From positions 1 to 64,000 of the forward strand of contig NZ_JACJSB010000013.1 of assembly GCF_014697585.1 (NCBI RefSeq): 64,000 nucleotides of DNA, in the 5' to 3' direction. The stretch's first letter is position 1, and every line of letters begins with the position of its first letter. Below are positions 56,051-64,000 of the stretch, one piece after another. The position numbers and the translations under genes are program-made. Below the pieces are notes generated by a model. The model saw nothing but the letters and a program-made list of their open reading frames with translations, ran no database searches and had not been told where the DNA came from. Origin of the DNA: Dolichospermum sp. FACHB-1091. Its GTDB lineage: Bacteria > Cyanobacteriota > Cyanobacteriia > Cyanobacteriales > Nostocaceae.

Positions 56051-57181
56051 ATGAAACGTCGGACTATTGTTAACAGATTATCTCAAAGTGCGATCGCTGC
56101 TACAGGAATCGCCATCGTTGGTGGTTGTCAAAAAGCTCAAAATCAAGGTAAAACCGATACCAGTAACCTGCCGACAATTAAATGGCAAATGGCCACAAGT
56201 TGGCCAACATCCTTAGATACCATTTTTGGCGGAGCGCAGGTATTAGCAGAGCGTGTCAAAGTTTTAACTAACGGTAAGTTCATTATCGAAGCCCGCGCGG
56301 CCGGAGAAATAGCACCGGGTTTAGAAGTTCTCAATGTGGTTTCTCAAGGTGCGGTACAAGCAGGACATACTGCCGCTTATTACTACATCGGTAAAAGTCC
56401 CGCCCTGGCTTTTGGTACATCAGTACCATTTGGACTCAATGCCCAACAACAAAATGCTTGGTTATATGAAGGTGGTGGTTTAGCGAAACTTCAGGAAATT
56501 TACGCAAGTAAATTCAACGTTATTCAATTTCCTGCGGGAAATACGGGTACACAGATGGGAGGATGGTTTCGCAGTGAAGTGAAAACACTTAATGACCTCA
56601 AAGGCTTAAAAATGCGGATTCCCGGGTTGGGGGGGCAAGTTATGGCTAAATTAGGGGTGACAGTACAAACCCTTCCCGGTGGAGAAATCTTTCAAGGGTT
56701 ACAAACAGGGGCTATTGACGCGGCTGAGTGGGTAGGACCTTATGACGATGAAAAATTGGGTTTAAATAAAGTCGCTAAATTTTACTATTATCCGGGTTGG
56801 TGGGAACAAGGTCCAACTTTAGAAGTACAAGTTAATTTAGACGAATGGAAAAAGCTGCCACCTCAATACCAAGCCGCTTTAGAAACGGCTGCATATCAGT
56901 CGAATACAACAATGTTAGCTCGTTATGATGCGCGTAATGGTGAAGCATTGGAAAAACTATTAAAAACAGGCACTCAAGTGCGTGCTTATAGTCAGGAAAT
57001 TTTGGAAGCAGCGGAAAAAGCTTCTTTTGCTTTATATGATGAATTTGCGACTAAAGATGCTGATTTTAAAGCCGTTTATGAACAGTGGAAACCCTTTAGA
57101 GATAGGATGTATGCTTGGAATAATCTCAATGAAGGCAGTTTAACCCGTTATGCTTATGGAAAGCTGAAAGCAGGGAATTGA
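56051..57181 (+). CDS. TRAP transporter substrate-binding lipoprotein (DctP/TakP-like)
   Basis: 376 residues from ATG 56051 ([13 protein letters not shown]); an in-frame TTG at 56024 is rejected. The N-terminus shows a twin-Arg-like start and a lipobox VGGC with Cys26, so it is probably an anchored periplasmic lipoprotein. [38 protein letters not shown] and [20 protein letters not shown] match TakP-type proteins that bind 2-oxo acids as Na+ complexes; the conserved Arg (KMRIPGLGG) is present. Some cyanobacterial TRAP systems transport glutamate. The substrate is therefore a monocarboxylate or glutamate, uncertain. Confidence 0.9.
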   Translation: MKRRTIVNRLSQSAIAATGIAIVGGCQKAQNQGKTDTSNLPTIKWQMATSWPTSLDTIFGGAQVLAERVKVLTNGKFIIEARAAGEIAPGLEVLNVVSQGAVQAGHTAAYYYIGKSPALAFGTSVPFGLNAQQQNAWLYEGGGLAKLQEIYASKFNVIQFPAGNTGTQMGGWFRSEVKTLNDLKGLKMRIPGLGGQVMAKLGVTVQTLPGGEIFQGLQTGAIDAAEWVGPYDDEKLGLNKVAKFYYYPGWWEQGPTLEVQVNLDEWKKLPPQYQAALETAAYQSNTTMLARYDARNGEALEKLLKTGTQVRAYSQEILEAAEKASFALYDEFATKDADFKAVYEQWKPFRDRMYAWNNLNEGSLTRYAYGKLKAGN

Positions 57182-57231
57182 GAGTTTGTTTAATAGACTT
57201 CCAAATCAAAAAATTCTCTGCCTTTTTTTTT

Positions 57232-57255
57232 AAACGAAAGTGTATAATTTCGTTT
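57232..57255. promoter_or_regulatory. Palindromic operator around a -10 box
   Basis: AAACGAAA (57232-57239) and TTTCGTTT (57248-57255) form a perfect 8-bp dyad with an 8-base spacer; TATAAT overlaps the centre (57243-57248). It is 62 bp before the start of the following gene, the layout of a self-repressed promoter. Confidence 0.55.
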
Positions 57256-57316
57256 GTTAATGAGAAGCTACGATGGTAGTAAAAATCTTCAACATAGACC
57301 TTGCAGGAGGTAATTC

Positions 57317-58411
57317 ATGACTGAAGGAAAATGGCATAATGTTACTCGCATAGTCCATCTAGTAGGTGGACTGAAAGCTATTAATAAAACGGGATCTGAA
57401 GTCATTATTCCTCTTGGTAGCAATGATCCTATGCCAACATTTTCTATAGATCGCTATCATGATTTACCGTTGAATTTGATTTCATTAGGATTCAAGATAG
57501 TTGGGATTGATTACTATGAAACATCTCAGCAAATAAAGGGATACTATCCACCCATGTGGCATCCCTTCCATGCAGATCAGGCAAACAACAATTCCTGTCT
57601 TCATGCAGAAAGAAATTGGAGTCGGTTAGCTTACGCTGCTTTTAAAGCAGAAAAGATGGAATTAATGGATATTTGTAGCCGAATTGCTTTTGAGGTAAGA
57701 GCTTGTAACTTAAGACTTCGGCAATTATCAGAAGCTTATAATGTTGAACTTTGGTCTTTATGCGAACAGCAACAGTTTTCTCCTGGCAAAATTGAAACGT
57801 TAAATTCATTTTCCATTTATTTAGAAACTCATGATCTTCTTCGAGAGTTATGTACTCTCCGGGATTATTTGGCAGAGTTTGTTGCAAACTTTGTACTCAA
57901 AAGCTCTCTCAACACAAACGATAGAATTCGATTAATGAATTCTTTGAGAAAACAGATACTTAAAGTCAATATTACAGATAACTCCCTAGCCTCTGAGCTA
58001 TGTGAAATAACTAATGAAAGCGATGGCGGTTGGTTAGCTAAATTATCTGCTTATCGAGACTTAGTTGTTCATTATGTACCATTAGGACAAGCAACACGAA
58101 GAGAGTTTGTTTTCAGACGGTTTTTGCCTGATAACAGCTTAGGAAATCTGCCCTCAATCTATTTCCCAATTCCGTCTAATCCACTCTCAGTAAAGCAAGT
58201 TCGCTCGAAAGGCTCCCCGTTTCAAACTGTATCTCAGTGGATTGAAGCTTCTAAACAAGATGATAACTCCGCTCCAGATGCGCTTGAATATTGTTTGCAC
58301 TCTGTTGGGAATATGATGTCTTTAGCTTGTAAAATTGCTCAGGAAGCACCGATTTCTCCTGAAATACCAACCTTTGTTAAAGGAGTTGATATTCAGGAAG
58401 TTGTGCAGTAA
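57317..58411 (+). CDS. Uncharacterised protein with a possible HEPN-like motif
   Basis: 364 residues with a strong AGGAGGT ribosome site seven bases before the ATG. No family is recognised. Residues about 1-90 are a mixed alpha/beta part (NVTRIVHLVGGLKAIN, then PTFSIDRYHDLPLNL). From about residue 95 a mainly helical region follows, with LRELCTLRDYLAEFVANF and, near residue 250, AYRDLVVHYVPLG, where RDLVVH fits the R-x4-H pattern of HEPN ribonucleases. HEPN function is only a suggestion. An intact-looking single gene with its own palindromic promoter, next to an Rpn remnant. Codon use is slightly unlike its neighbours, and transfer is plausible. Confidence 0.6.
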   Translation: MTEGKWHNVTRIVHLVGGLKAINKTGSEVIIPLGSNDPMPTFSIDRYHDLPLNLISLGFKIVGIDYYETSQQIKGYYPPMWHPFHADQANNNSCLHAERNWSRLAYAAFKAEKMELMDICSRIAFEVRACNLRLRQLSEAYNVELWSLCEQQQFSPGKIETLNSFSIYLETHDLLRELCTLRDYLAEFVANFVLKSSLNTNDRIRLMNSLRKQILKVNITDNSLASELCEITNESDGGWLAKLSAYRDLVVHYVPLGQATRREFVFRRFLPDNSLGNLPSIYFPIPSNPLSVKQVRSKGSPFQTVSQWIEASKQDDNSAPDALEYCLHSVGNMMSLACKIAQEAPISPEIPTFVKGVDIQEVVQ

Positions 58412-58439
58412 AAATTTAAACAATTTAAAAATCAATCAA

Positions 58440-58712
58440 AGTTCACAAACAGAAGATCAGGAGTTGATTATGCGATTAGCACCACTTTACCAACAAGACA
58501 GAGAACTGGCTAAACAAGAAGGATTACAAGAAGGACTGCAAAAAGAAAAACGTCTAATTATCCGTCTCTTAAATCGTCGAGTTGGTGAAATTCATTCCTC
58601 ATTAATTCAAAAAGTCCAAGAATTACCCGTTGAGAAACTTGAAGAATTAGGAGAAGCTTTGTTAGATTTTACTTCAGTTACAGATTTAGAAACTTGGTTG
58701 GAAGATTGCTAA
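58440..58712 (+). pseudogene. Remnant of an Rpn/DUF4351 transposase-like nuclease gene
   Basis: The frame after the previous gene encodes QELIMRLAPLYQQDRELAKQ, a (K)EGLQEGLQKEK linker and the DUF4351 C-terminal domain (IIRLLNRRVGEIHSSL ... VEKLEELGEALLDF). That is the last quarter of Rpn-family PD-(D/E)XK proteins, which normally exceed 250 residues; the nuclease part is missing. An ATG at 58470 with AGGAG could still drive an 80-residue product. The adjacent 364-residue gene may have displaced the front part. Confidence 0.75.
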
Positions 58713-58849
58713 ATCGAGGGACGAACTTCGCTGAAATTAATTTCCAAAACTCCTTCTCTCTGCGCCTCTGCGCCTCTGCGTGAGAAAAAAATGATATCTA
58801 AATTATGCCACAATAGCAAAATTAGATAACAGCATTAGGAGTTTTAGTT

Positions 58850-61426
58850 GTGGAGTCCCCCCAAAAAACATCATACCAACCAGCCGCAATAGAGGAAAAA
58901 TGGCAAAAAACATGGTTAGAACTTGGCTTAGATAAAACACATCAAGACCAAAACAAGCCCAAATTCTACGCGCTTTCTATGTTCCCCTACCCCTCCGGTA
59001 GCTTACACATGGGTCACGTTCGTAATTACACAATTACAGACGTAATTGCTCGCCTCAAACGGATGCAAGGGTATCGAGTATTACATCCAATGGGTTGGGA
59101 TGCTTTCGGACTACCCGCAGAAAACGCCGCCATTGATAGAGGTGTACCCCCTGCGAAATGGACATATCAAAATATTGCTCAAATGCGGCAACAATTACAA
59201 CGTCTGGGTTTATCCTTAGATTGGGAATGTGAAGTTGCTACCTGTTCTCCTGATTACTACAAATGGACACAATGGATTTTTCTGCAATTTTTAGAAGCGG
59301 GTTTAGCTTATCAAAGAGAAGCAGCAGTTAATTGGGACCCCATAGATCAAACTGTATTAGCAAACGAACAAGTTGATAATGAAGGACGTTCTTGGCGTAG
59401 TGGAGCAATAGTAGAACGTAAATTATTGCGTCAATGGTTTTTCAAGATTACCGACTACGCCGAAGAATTATTAAATGACTTAGATAAACTCACAGGTTGG
59501 CCAGAACGAGTTAAATTAATGCAAGCCAACTGGATAGGAAAATCCACCGGTGCTTATTTAGAATTTCCGATTGTGGGCTTAGATGAAAAAATCGCCGTTT
59601 ATACCACCCGTCCCGACACCGTTTATGGCGTGAGTTACGTCGTATTAGCCCCAGAACACCCTTTAACTCAAGTGGTGACAACTTCAGACCAAAAAGCAGC
59701 GGTAGCAGCCTTTATTAAGGAAGTCAGCAACCAAAGCGAGTTAGAACGGACTGCGGAAGATAAACCTAAACGGGGTATTCCTACGGGGGGTCAAGTTATT
59801 AACCCCTTTACCGGGGAAGAAGTACCGATTTGGATTGCAGATTATGTACTTTATGAATATGGTACAGGTGCGGTAATGGGTGTACCAGCCCATGATGTGC
59901 GAGATTTCAAATTTGCAAAAGAACAGAATTTAGCAATTAAAGTGGTGATTGTTCCCGAAATTGGTGCAGAAGAAACTTTAAAATCAGCTTATACAGAAGC
60001 GGGAATTTTAGTTAATTCTGGTGACTTTAATGGGATAAATTCTATAGATGCAAAAAAAGCCATTATTGAATTTGCCGAAAAACAAAACTTTGGTAAATTA
60101 AGAATACAATATCGCCTCAGAGATTGGTTAATTTCTCGACAACGTTATTGGGGCGCACCTATCCCTGTTATTCACTGTCCTGAATGTGGAATTGTCCCCG
60201 TACCAGAAAAAGATTTACCTGTACAATTACCAGAAGATATTGAATTAAGTGGCCGTGGTGGTTCACCTTTAGCACAATTAGAAAGTTGGGTAAATGTCCC
60301 CTGTCCAAGTTGCGGTACTCCTGCGAAACGGGAAACCGATACAATGGATACTTTTATTGATTCTTCTTGGTATTTCTTGCGTTATTCTGATGCCAAAAAT
60401 GAAGAAAAGATTTTTGATTCTGGTAAAGTAAATGATTGGATGCCTGTAGATCAATATGTAGGGGGAATTGAACACGCAATTTTACATTTATTGTATTCGC
60501 GTTTCTTCACTAAAGTATTGAGAGATAGAGGTTTATTTAACTTTGATGAACCATTTCAAAAGTTATTAACTCAGGGCATGGTACAGGGTTTAACTTACAT
60601 GAACCCGAAAAAAGGTGGTAAAGATAAATGGATTCCTTCTCATTTAGTTGATGCTAATAATCCTGTAGATCCACAAACTGGCGAACCTTTACAACGTCTC
60701 TATGCTACCATGTCCAAATCAAAAGGAAATGGTGTTGCACCGGAAGATGTGATTAATAAATATGGCATTGATACAGCGCGAATGTTCATTTTATTTAAAG
60801 CACCTCCAGAAAAAGATTTAGAATGGGATGAGGCAGATGTTGAGGGACAATTCCGCTTTTTAAACCGTGTTTGGCGGTTGGTTACAGATTACGCTACAAC
60901 TAAAAAACAACTGACAAATGACAACGGACAACTGACAAAAGCCGAAAAAGATTTACGTCGCTTCATTCATATTGCTATTCAAGCAATTACCGAAGATGTG
61001 CAGGATGATTATCAATTTAATACTGCAATTTCGGAATTGATGAAGTTAAGTAATGCGTTGACTGATGCTGATTGTCATAATTCGCCAGTTTATGCGGAAG
61101 GTATTCAAACTTTGGTGATTATGTTAGCACCTTTTGCCCCCCATATTGGTGATGAATTATGGCAATTACTAGGGAATAAAAATTCTGTCCATACCCAACC
61201 TTGGCCAAGTTTTGATCCTGGGGCTTTGATAGTTGATGAAATTACTTTGGTAATTCAAATTATGGGTAAAACTCGCGGTTCTATTCAAGTTCCTGCAAAA
61301 GCTGATAAAGCGGATTTGGAGAAGTATGCGCGGGAGTCTGAGGTGGCACAGCGTTATCTGGAAGGGAAGGATGTTAAAAAGGTGATTGTTGTTCCTGGTA
61401 AGTTGGTGAATTTCGTTTTGGGTTAA
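58850..61426 (+). CDS. leuS: Leucyl-tRNA synthetase
   Basis: 858 residues from a GTG at 58850, supported by AGGAG eight bases upstream. HIGH motif [12 protein letters not shown] (about 48), the CP1 editing domain (about 225-415; [29 protein letters not shown]), zinc-type CPECG/CPSCG pairs (about 440, 485) and the KMSKS loop as [11 protein letters not shown] (about 620) are all present; Thr replaces the first Lys. At residue about 685 the sequence [18 protein letters not shown] contains a stretch coded by a CAACTGACAA-type repeat (60908-60939). The essential protein is otherwise intact. A GTAGGTTGGGTT hairpin follows the stop codon. Confidence 0.96.
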   Translation: MESPQKTSYQPAAIEEKWQKTWLELGLDKTHQDQNKPKFYALSMFPYPSGSLHMGHVRNYTITDVIARLKRMQGYRVLHPMGWDAFGLPAENAAIDRGVPPAKWTYQNIAQMRQQLQRLGLSLDWECEVATCSPDYYKWTQWIFLQFLEAGLAYQREAAVNWDPIDQTVLANEQVDNEGRSWRSGAIVERKLLRQWFFKITDYAEELLNDLDKLTGWPERVKLMQANWIGKSTGAYLEFPIVGLDEKIAVYTTRPDTVYGVSYVVLAPEHPLTQVVTTSDQKAAVAAFIKEVSNQSELERTAEDKPKRGIPTGGQVINPFTGEEVPIWIADYVLYEYGTGAVMGVPAHDVRDFKFAKEQNLAIKVVIVPEIGAEETLKSAYTEAGILVNSGDFNGINSIDAKKAIIEFAEKQNFGKLRIQYRLRDWLISRQRYWGAPIPVIHCPECGIVPVPEKDLPVQLPEDIELSGRGGSPLAQLESWVNVPCPSCGTPAKRETDTMDTFIDSSWYFLRYSDAKNEEKIFDSGKVNDWMPVDQYVGGIEHAILHLLYSRFFTKVLRDRGLFNFDEPFQKLLTQGMVQGLTYMNPKKGGKDKWIPSHLVDANNPVDPQTGEPLQRLYATMSKSKGNGVAPEDVINKYGIDTARMFILFKAPPEKDLEWDEADVEGQFRFLNRVWRLVTDYATTKKQLTNDNGQLTKAEKDLRRFIHIAIQAITEDVQDDYQFNTAISELMKLSNALTDADCHNSPVYAEGIQTLVIMLAPFAPHIGDELWQLLGNKNSVHTQPWPSFDPGALIVDEITLVIQIMGKTRGSIQVPAKADKADLEKYARESEVAQRYLEGKDVKKVIVVPGKLVNFVLG
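60908..60939. repeat. STRR-like insertion in leuS
   Basis: CAACTGACAAATGACAACGG followed by ACAACTGACAA is a run of the CAACTGACA-type intergenic repeat. It falls between the catalytic core and the anticodon-binding domain and preserves the reading frame. Confidence 0.75.
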
Positions 61427-61433
61427 TATTTTT

Positions 61434-61466
61434 GTAGGTTGGGTTGAAGTACCTTAACCCAACCTT
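61434..61466. repeat. Short copy of the GTAGGTTGGGTT palindrome after leuS
   Basis: AGGTTGGGTTGAAGTACC and TTAACCCAACCT form a hairpin 8 bp after the leuS stop codon. It belongs to the family at 17220 and 33507. It could serve as the leuS terminator, although no clear T-run follows. Confidence 0.7.
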
Positions 61467-61536
61467 GTATCTTAGGGGTATGTTAGAAGAAGTGGTAGAG
61501 AATCTGGGGGGTTGATTTTTTTGAATTAAAGCTGTA

Positions 61537-61547
61537 GACTATAAGTC
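61537..61547 (+). promoter_or_regulatory. C-box upstream of the methyltransferase gene
   Basis: GACTATAAGTC, 26 bp before the methyltransferase ATG, is the same 11-mer as one of the two boxes at 63971-63981. Only one strong box is visible here. Binding of the C protein would lie close to the M promoter and could tune methylase expression. Confidence 0.65.
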
Positions 61548-61573
61548 ACTTTATCATAAATAATTACTAACAG

Positions 61574-62668
61574 ATGTCTACTAGAGCGCAGGATTTTGAA
61601 CAAATTACCCTTACCTTATCAGATAGTATTCGAGTTTCTACCCCTCATGGAATTCTCGCAGAAGGTGATTCATTAGATTTAATCCGTAAGATACCGAGTA
61701 ACACAATATCACTGATTTTGACAGATCCACCTTATCACTCGACAAAAAAGCACAATATTTATGGAGATACCCAATTTCAAGAAGACGAGCATTATCTTGA
61801 CTGGATGGAGTCCTATTCTTCTGAATGGTATCGAGTGCTGCGACCAAATGGATCACTATTTTGTTTCTGTGATTCTTCAATGTCTGCCCGACTTGAAGTC
61901 CTATTTTCAAAAAAATTTAATGTACTTTCTCATATTGTTTGGACTAAACCAAACGAACCAGGATTTGATGGTTGGAAAGGAAAAATGAAAAAAGAGGCAC
62001 TTCGACAATGGTATCCTCATTCTGAAAGAATTATTTTTGCTGAACCAGCAGTTGAAGGGAATCTTTTCCGCTCAACTTTTGCCCAGTTTCTTCGTGATAT
62101 GCGTCAAGCCGCAGGATTATCACTAAAAGAACTTACTGCTATGATTGGTGCTTATGGAAAAGTCAATCATGGTGGTGCAGTTTCTAATTGGGAAGCTGGT
62201 CGCAACACTCCAAGTAGAGAACAGTATGAAAAAGTATGCTCTGCAATACTTGGAACGGGCAAAATAACATATATGCCACCATACGAAGATGTTATCCGAG
62301 TCTTTGCCGTTGATGGTTCTAAAGAATTTACTGATATCTGGACGTTTCCTTCTGTTCGACCTTATAAAGGTAAACATCCAGCAGAGAAGCCCTTAGCGAT
62401 GCTTGAACACGCAATTGAGGCAACAACTTATCCAGGAGATATAGTCTTAGATTGTTTTGCCGGTTCAGGCAATACTGCTTTAGCATCTCTTAATCTTGGT
62501 AGGCGCACTATTTCGCTTGAGATTGACAAAAAATGGGTAGAAGCTATCGCTACACGCCTAGAAGTAGAATCTATCAACCGGAATGGAAAAGAGTACAGCT
62601 ACCAACCACAAGAAAATAAAAGATCAACTTTTGTTCATCAACTTGATTTGTTTTCAGGAGTGAAATAG
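61574..62668 (+). CDS. Type II DNA methyltransferase (N6-A or N4-C, beta-like order) with internal HTH
   Basis: 364 residues. Motif IV TDPPY is at 50-54 and the AdoMet motif I DCFAGSGNT at about 293-301, so the order is IV before I (beta type). Between them, about 174-228, lies an XRE-like helix-turn-helix (LSLKELTAMIGAYGKVN, GGAVSNWEAGRNTPSREQ) embedded near the target recognition region. Motif X-like LAEGDSLDLI is at about 28. DPPY favours N6-adenine or N4-cytosine methylation; the base is not settled. It is convergent with the endonuclease gene and overlaps its 3' end by 31 bp. A C-box precedes it. Confidence 0.88.
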   Translation: MSTRAQDFEQITLTLSDSIRVSTPHGILAEGDSLDLIRKIPSNTISLILTDPPYHSTKKHNIYGDTQFQEDEHYLDWMESYSSEWYRVLRPNGSLFCFCDSSMSARLEVLFSKKFNVLSHIVWTKPNEPGFDGWKGKMKKEALRQWYPHSERIIFAEPAVEGNLFRSTFAQFLRDMRQAAGLSLKELTAMIGAYGKVNHGGAVSNWEAGRNTPSREQYEKVCSAILGTGKITYMPPYEDVIRVFAVDGSKEFTDIWTFPSVRPYKGKHPAEKPLAMLEHAIEATTYPGDIVLDCFAGSGNTALASLNLGRRTISLEIDKKWVEAIATRLEVESINRNGKEYSYQPQENKRSTFVHQLDLFSGVK

Positions 62669-63651
62669 CCATTATCAATGTTTACCTTCACAACTCTATA
62701 CATCCACTCGATAGTTTCGGTAATGCCTGAATCTTTTACCACTACATTACAGTGATGATGACCCCAGCCAAGATTGTATGGTCTATGATTGTAAGCTCCA
62801 TACTTCAACTCTTCAATATGAAAAAGATTGATCTGAGTGACTGTTAAATCTGGAACTTTTCGTCCTTCTGCTTGCTCTAGGCGACTAAAGAATCCTCGAC
62901 TTGAAAGCTTCTCTAAGCAAAGTGGGCAAATAGTTAATCCATCTTGATTGATAATACGTGCCTCTATTAATTTATGTCTATCCAATAGATCAAACTTTTG
63001 GCACTCTGATTGAATATATTCCTTCCTTTGCCTAATATCATCAGCACTCATGCCATTTTCTATAGAGGTATTTTCTGAGTCGAAACAACACCAGTAAAAA
63101 AACTCAAGCTGAAGACGACAATTTGAAATCATTTCTGAGCTTGCATATTCATATAACCTAATACCTGCACCTTTTGAAGATGTTGTATTAAATCCACGTA
63201 TAATCTTTCCTCCATTTTCTACAGAAGTTGTTGCAGGTACTCTTGCTACATATTGTCCACCTAGTCGTTGTCGTCTGGATTGTGCGGCAGTCCAGCCCAT
63301 TATTTCAGGATTATACTTATTCCAATCAGTTCGAGTTTCATAAAATACCAGAGTATTTATACCGAGATGAAGCCCATATGATTTAAGGTCTTGATCGATG
63401 TTATCGTTGCAGAAGTAAGTTTCTGGACTAATCAGAACAATAAATCCATTTTCAAAGTTTAATTCACCATTAGGAGGATTAGCGCAACTAGGCCAAAGAA
63501 CATATGGAATCAATACTGTGCTAGTTCTTGAAACACGATTTTGGTATATAACATCATCATCGGCACCCCTGGTTTGCCCTGTTTTGTAAATTTTCGTATC
63601 AAGTAATTTAGGACAGCGAGATATGCCGCTTTTTTTTGCCTTAGATTTCAT
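62638..63651 (-). CDS. Putative HNH-type restriction endonuclease of the R-M system
   Basis: 337 residues from ATG 63651 (MKSKAKKSG), with AGGTGA upstream; an in-frame GTG at 63663 is rejected. The C-terminal third has ICPLCLEKLS (CxxC) followed by INLFHIEELK and YNLGWGHHHCNV, a beta-beta-alpha-metal (HNH) pattern. The N-terminal two thirds are not recognised and probably recognise DNA. I suspect a relation to BstXI-type enzymes, but that is from memory and uncertain. It overlaps the C gene by 11 bp and is convergent with the methyltransferase. Confidence 0.72.
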   Translation of the reverse strand: MKSKAKKSGISRCPKLLDTKIYKTGQTRGADDDVIYQNRVSRTSTVLIPYVLWPSCANPPNGELNFENGFIVLISPETYFCNDNIDQDLKSYGLHLGINTLVFYETRTDWNKYNPEIMGWTAAQSRRQRLGGQYVARVPATTSVENGGKIIRGFNTTSSKGAGIRLYEYASSEMISNCRLQLEFFYWCCFDSENTSIENGMSADDIRQRKEYIQSECQKFDLLDRHKLIEARIINQDGLTICPLCLEKLSSRGFFSRLEQAEGRKVPDLTVTQINLFHIEELKYGAYNHRPYNLGWGHHHCNVVVKDSGITETIEWMYRVVKVNIDNGYFTPENKSS

Positions 63652-63889
63652 TTTTTGTATCACCTAAATACTCAAATAATTTGGTAAAAAATGCCACAAT
63701 ATCTATCCCAAGAGCATTAATTATCTGCTCTAATGAATCAAGTGTAATATTGCGAACACCTCTTTCAACGCCTGAAATATAGGTTCTGTCTAGACCTGCA
63801 ATATCGGCAAGCTCCTCTTGACTCATACTGTTTATCTTACGAAAATGCTTAACCGTTGAAGCTACGGCAGTAACGAGTGTTTTTTTCAT
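63641..63889 (-). CDS. Controller (C) protein of the R-M system, XRE family
   Basis: 82 residues, typical of C proteins. The helix-turn-helix region is SMSQEELADIAGLDRTYISG (about 21-40), followed by VERGVRNITLDSLEQIINAL and IDIVAFF. It binds C-boxes to activate its own and the endonuclease gene at low dose and repress at high dose. Two such boxes lie 67-92 bp before its ATG. It is translationally linked to the endonuclease (11-bp overlap). Confidence 0.9.
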   Translation of the reverse strand: MKKTLVTAVASTVKHFRKINSMSQEELADIAGLDRTYISGVERGVRNITLDSLEQIINALGIDIVAFFTKLFEYLGDTKNEI

Positions 63890-63955
63890 TTATAATCAGC
63901 ATTCCTGTTTCATGAATAGAAAATAATGAACCAAAATTTATTGTCTGTGAATGTA

Positions 63956-63981
63956 GATTATGAGTCCACGGACTATAAGTC
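63956..63981 (-). promoter_or_regulatory. Pair of C-boxes controlling the C-R operon
   Basis: On the minus strand the boxes read GACTTATAGTC-CGTG-GACTCATAATC, the layout of known C.PvuII-type operators (11-bp boxes and a CGTG spacer). The site sits 67 bp before the C gene. The remaining 63890-64000 contains no other feature; the window ends here. Confidence 0.8.
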
Positions 63982-64000
63982 ACAAATCTAATACCACATC

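Noticed and set aside
62638-63651. Firm assignment of the endonuclease to the BstXI family
   Set aside because: Only a general HNH-like pattern is visible; the link to BstXI is from memory and cannot be tested here.
1-64000. tRNA, rRNA or tmRNA genes
   Set aside because: No cloverleaf with a T-loop (GGTTCRAATCC) or rRNA core sequence was noticed on either strand; rnpB is the only RNA gene recognised. A covariance-model scan was not possible.

Overview
The window comes from a filamentous, heterocyst-type (Nostocales) cyanobacterium of low G+C, of the Anabaena/Dolichospermum/Aphanizomenon kind. The evidence is scattered HIP1 sites (GCGATCGC), heptanucleotide STRR arrays between genes, several families of short palindromic repeats, a bidirectional hox hydrogenase cluster with the Anabaena-type gene order, a CO2-uptake NDH-1 operon (ndhF3-ndhD3-cupA) and cyanobacterial families such as DUF2839. 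The genus is inferred; no 16S gene is present.

Layout. 0-9 kb: a CbbX-type AAA+ ATPase, a membrane-anchored pentapeptide-repeat protein, an M48 protease divergent from a DinG-like helicase, DUF2839, a creatininase-family enzyme and a thioredoxin-fold protein. 9-12.4 kb: a KdpD-like protein without its kinase half, a universal stress protein and a zinc alcohol dehydrogenase. 12.5-21.1 kb: the NAD(P)-linked [NiFe] hydrogenase, hoxE-F-U-(DUF3122-like)-Y-(CBS)-H, with the HoxH protease gene hoxW about 1.4 kb further on. A heptamer array and a 34-bp tandem array interrupt this cluster. 21.4-24.2 kb: an ADP-forming acyl-CoA synthetase fused to a GNAT domain. 24.5 kb: rnpB. 25.3-29.4 kb: an AEC permease, an M23 peptidase, an L,D-transpeptidase and an ECF (SigG-type) sigma factor with its probable anti-sigma factor. 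29.4-33.5 kb: an accessory stretch with an IS605-type TnpB remnant, two Uma2 proteins and a translationally coupled AAA ATPase / PD-(D/E)XK-like pair that looks like an uncharacterised defence module. 34-45 kb: mfd, a CNNM/CorC protein, higBA, rpiA, a ketopantoate-reductase-like gene, a fasciclin protein, a GT2 glycosyltransferase and argG. 46-51 kb: the NDH-1MS CO2-uptake operon with a LysR-type dyad upstream. 51-57 kb: a sugar-nucleotide epimerase and a TRAP transporter (DctM, DctQ, Uma2, DctP). 57-61.4 kb: a possible HEPN-type protein, an Rpn remnant and leuS. 61.5-64 kb: a type II restriction-modification system with a controller protein and recognisable C-boxes.

How the genes connect. 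HoxEFU is the diaphorase, HoxYH the hydrogenase, and HoxW matures HoxH by removing its C-terminal tail. NdhF3/NdhD3/CupA form the inducible arm that converts CO2 to bicarbonate. The R-M genes form a C-protein feedback circuit, with operator boxes upstream of both C/R and M.

The most unusual features are these: repeat elements inserted in frame inside the essential genes mfd and leuS; the tandem arrays within the hox cluster; the two-gene ATPase/nuclease module; the C-box circuit on both sides of the R-M system; and a CbbX homologue whose pore loop lacks the usual tyrosine. No tRNA, rRNA or CRISPR array was seen. All family assignments rest on reading motifs by eye; no database search was run.
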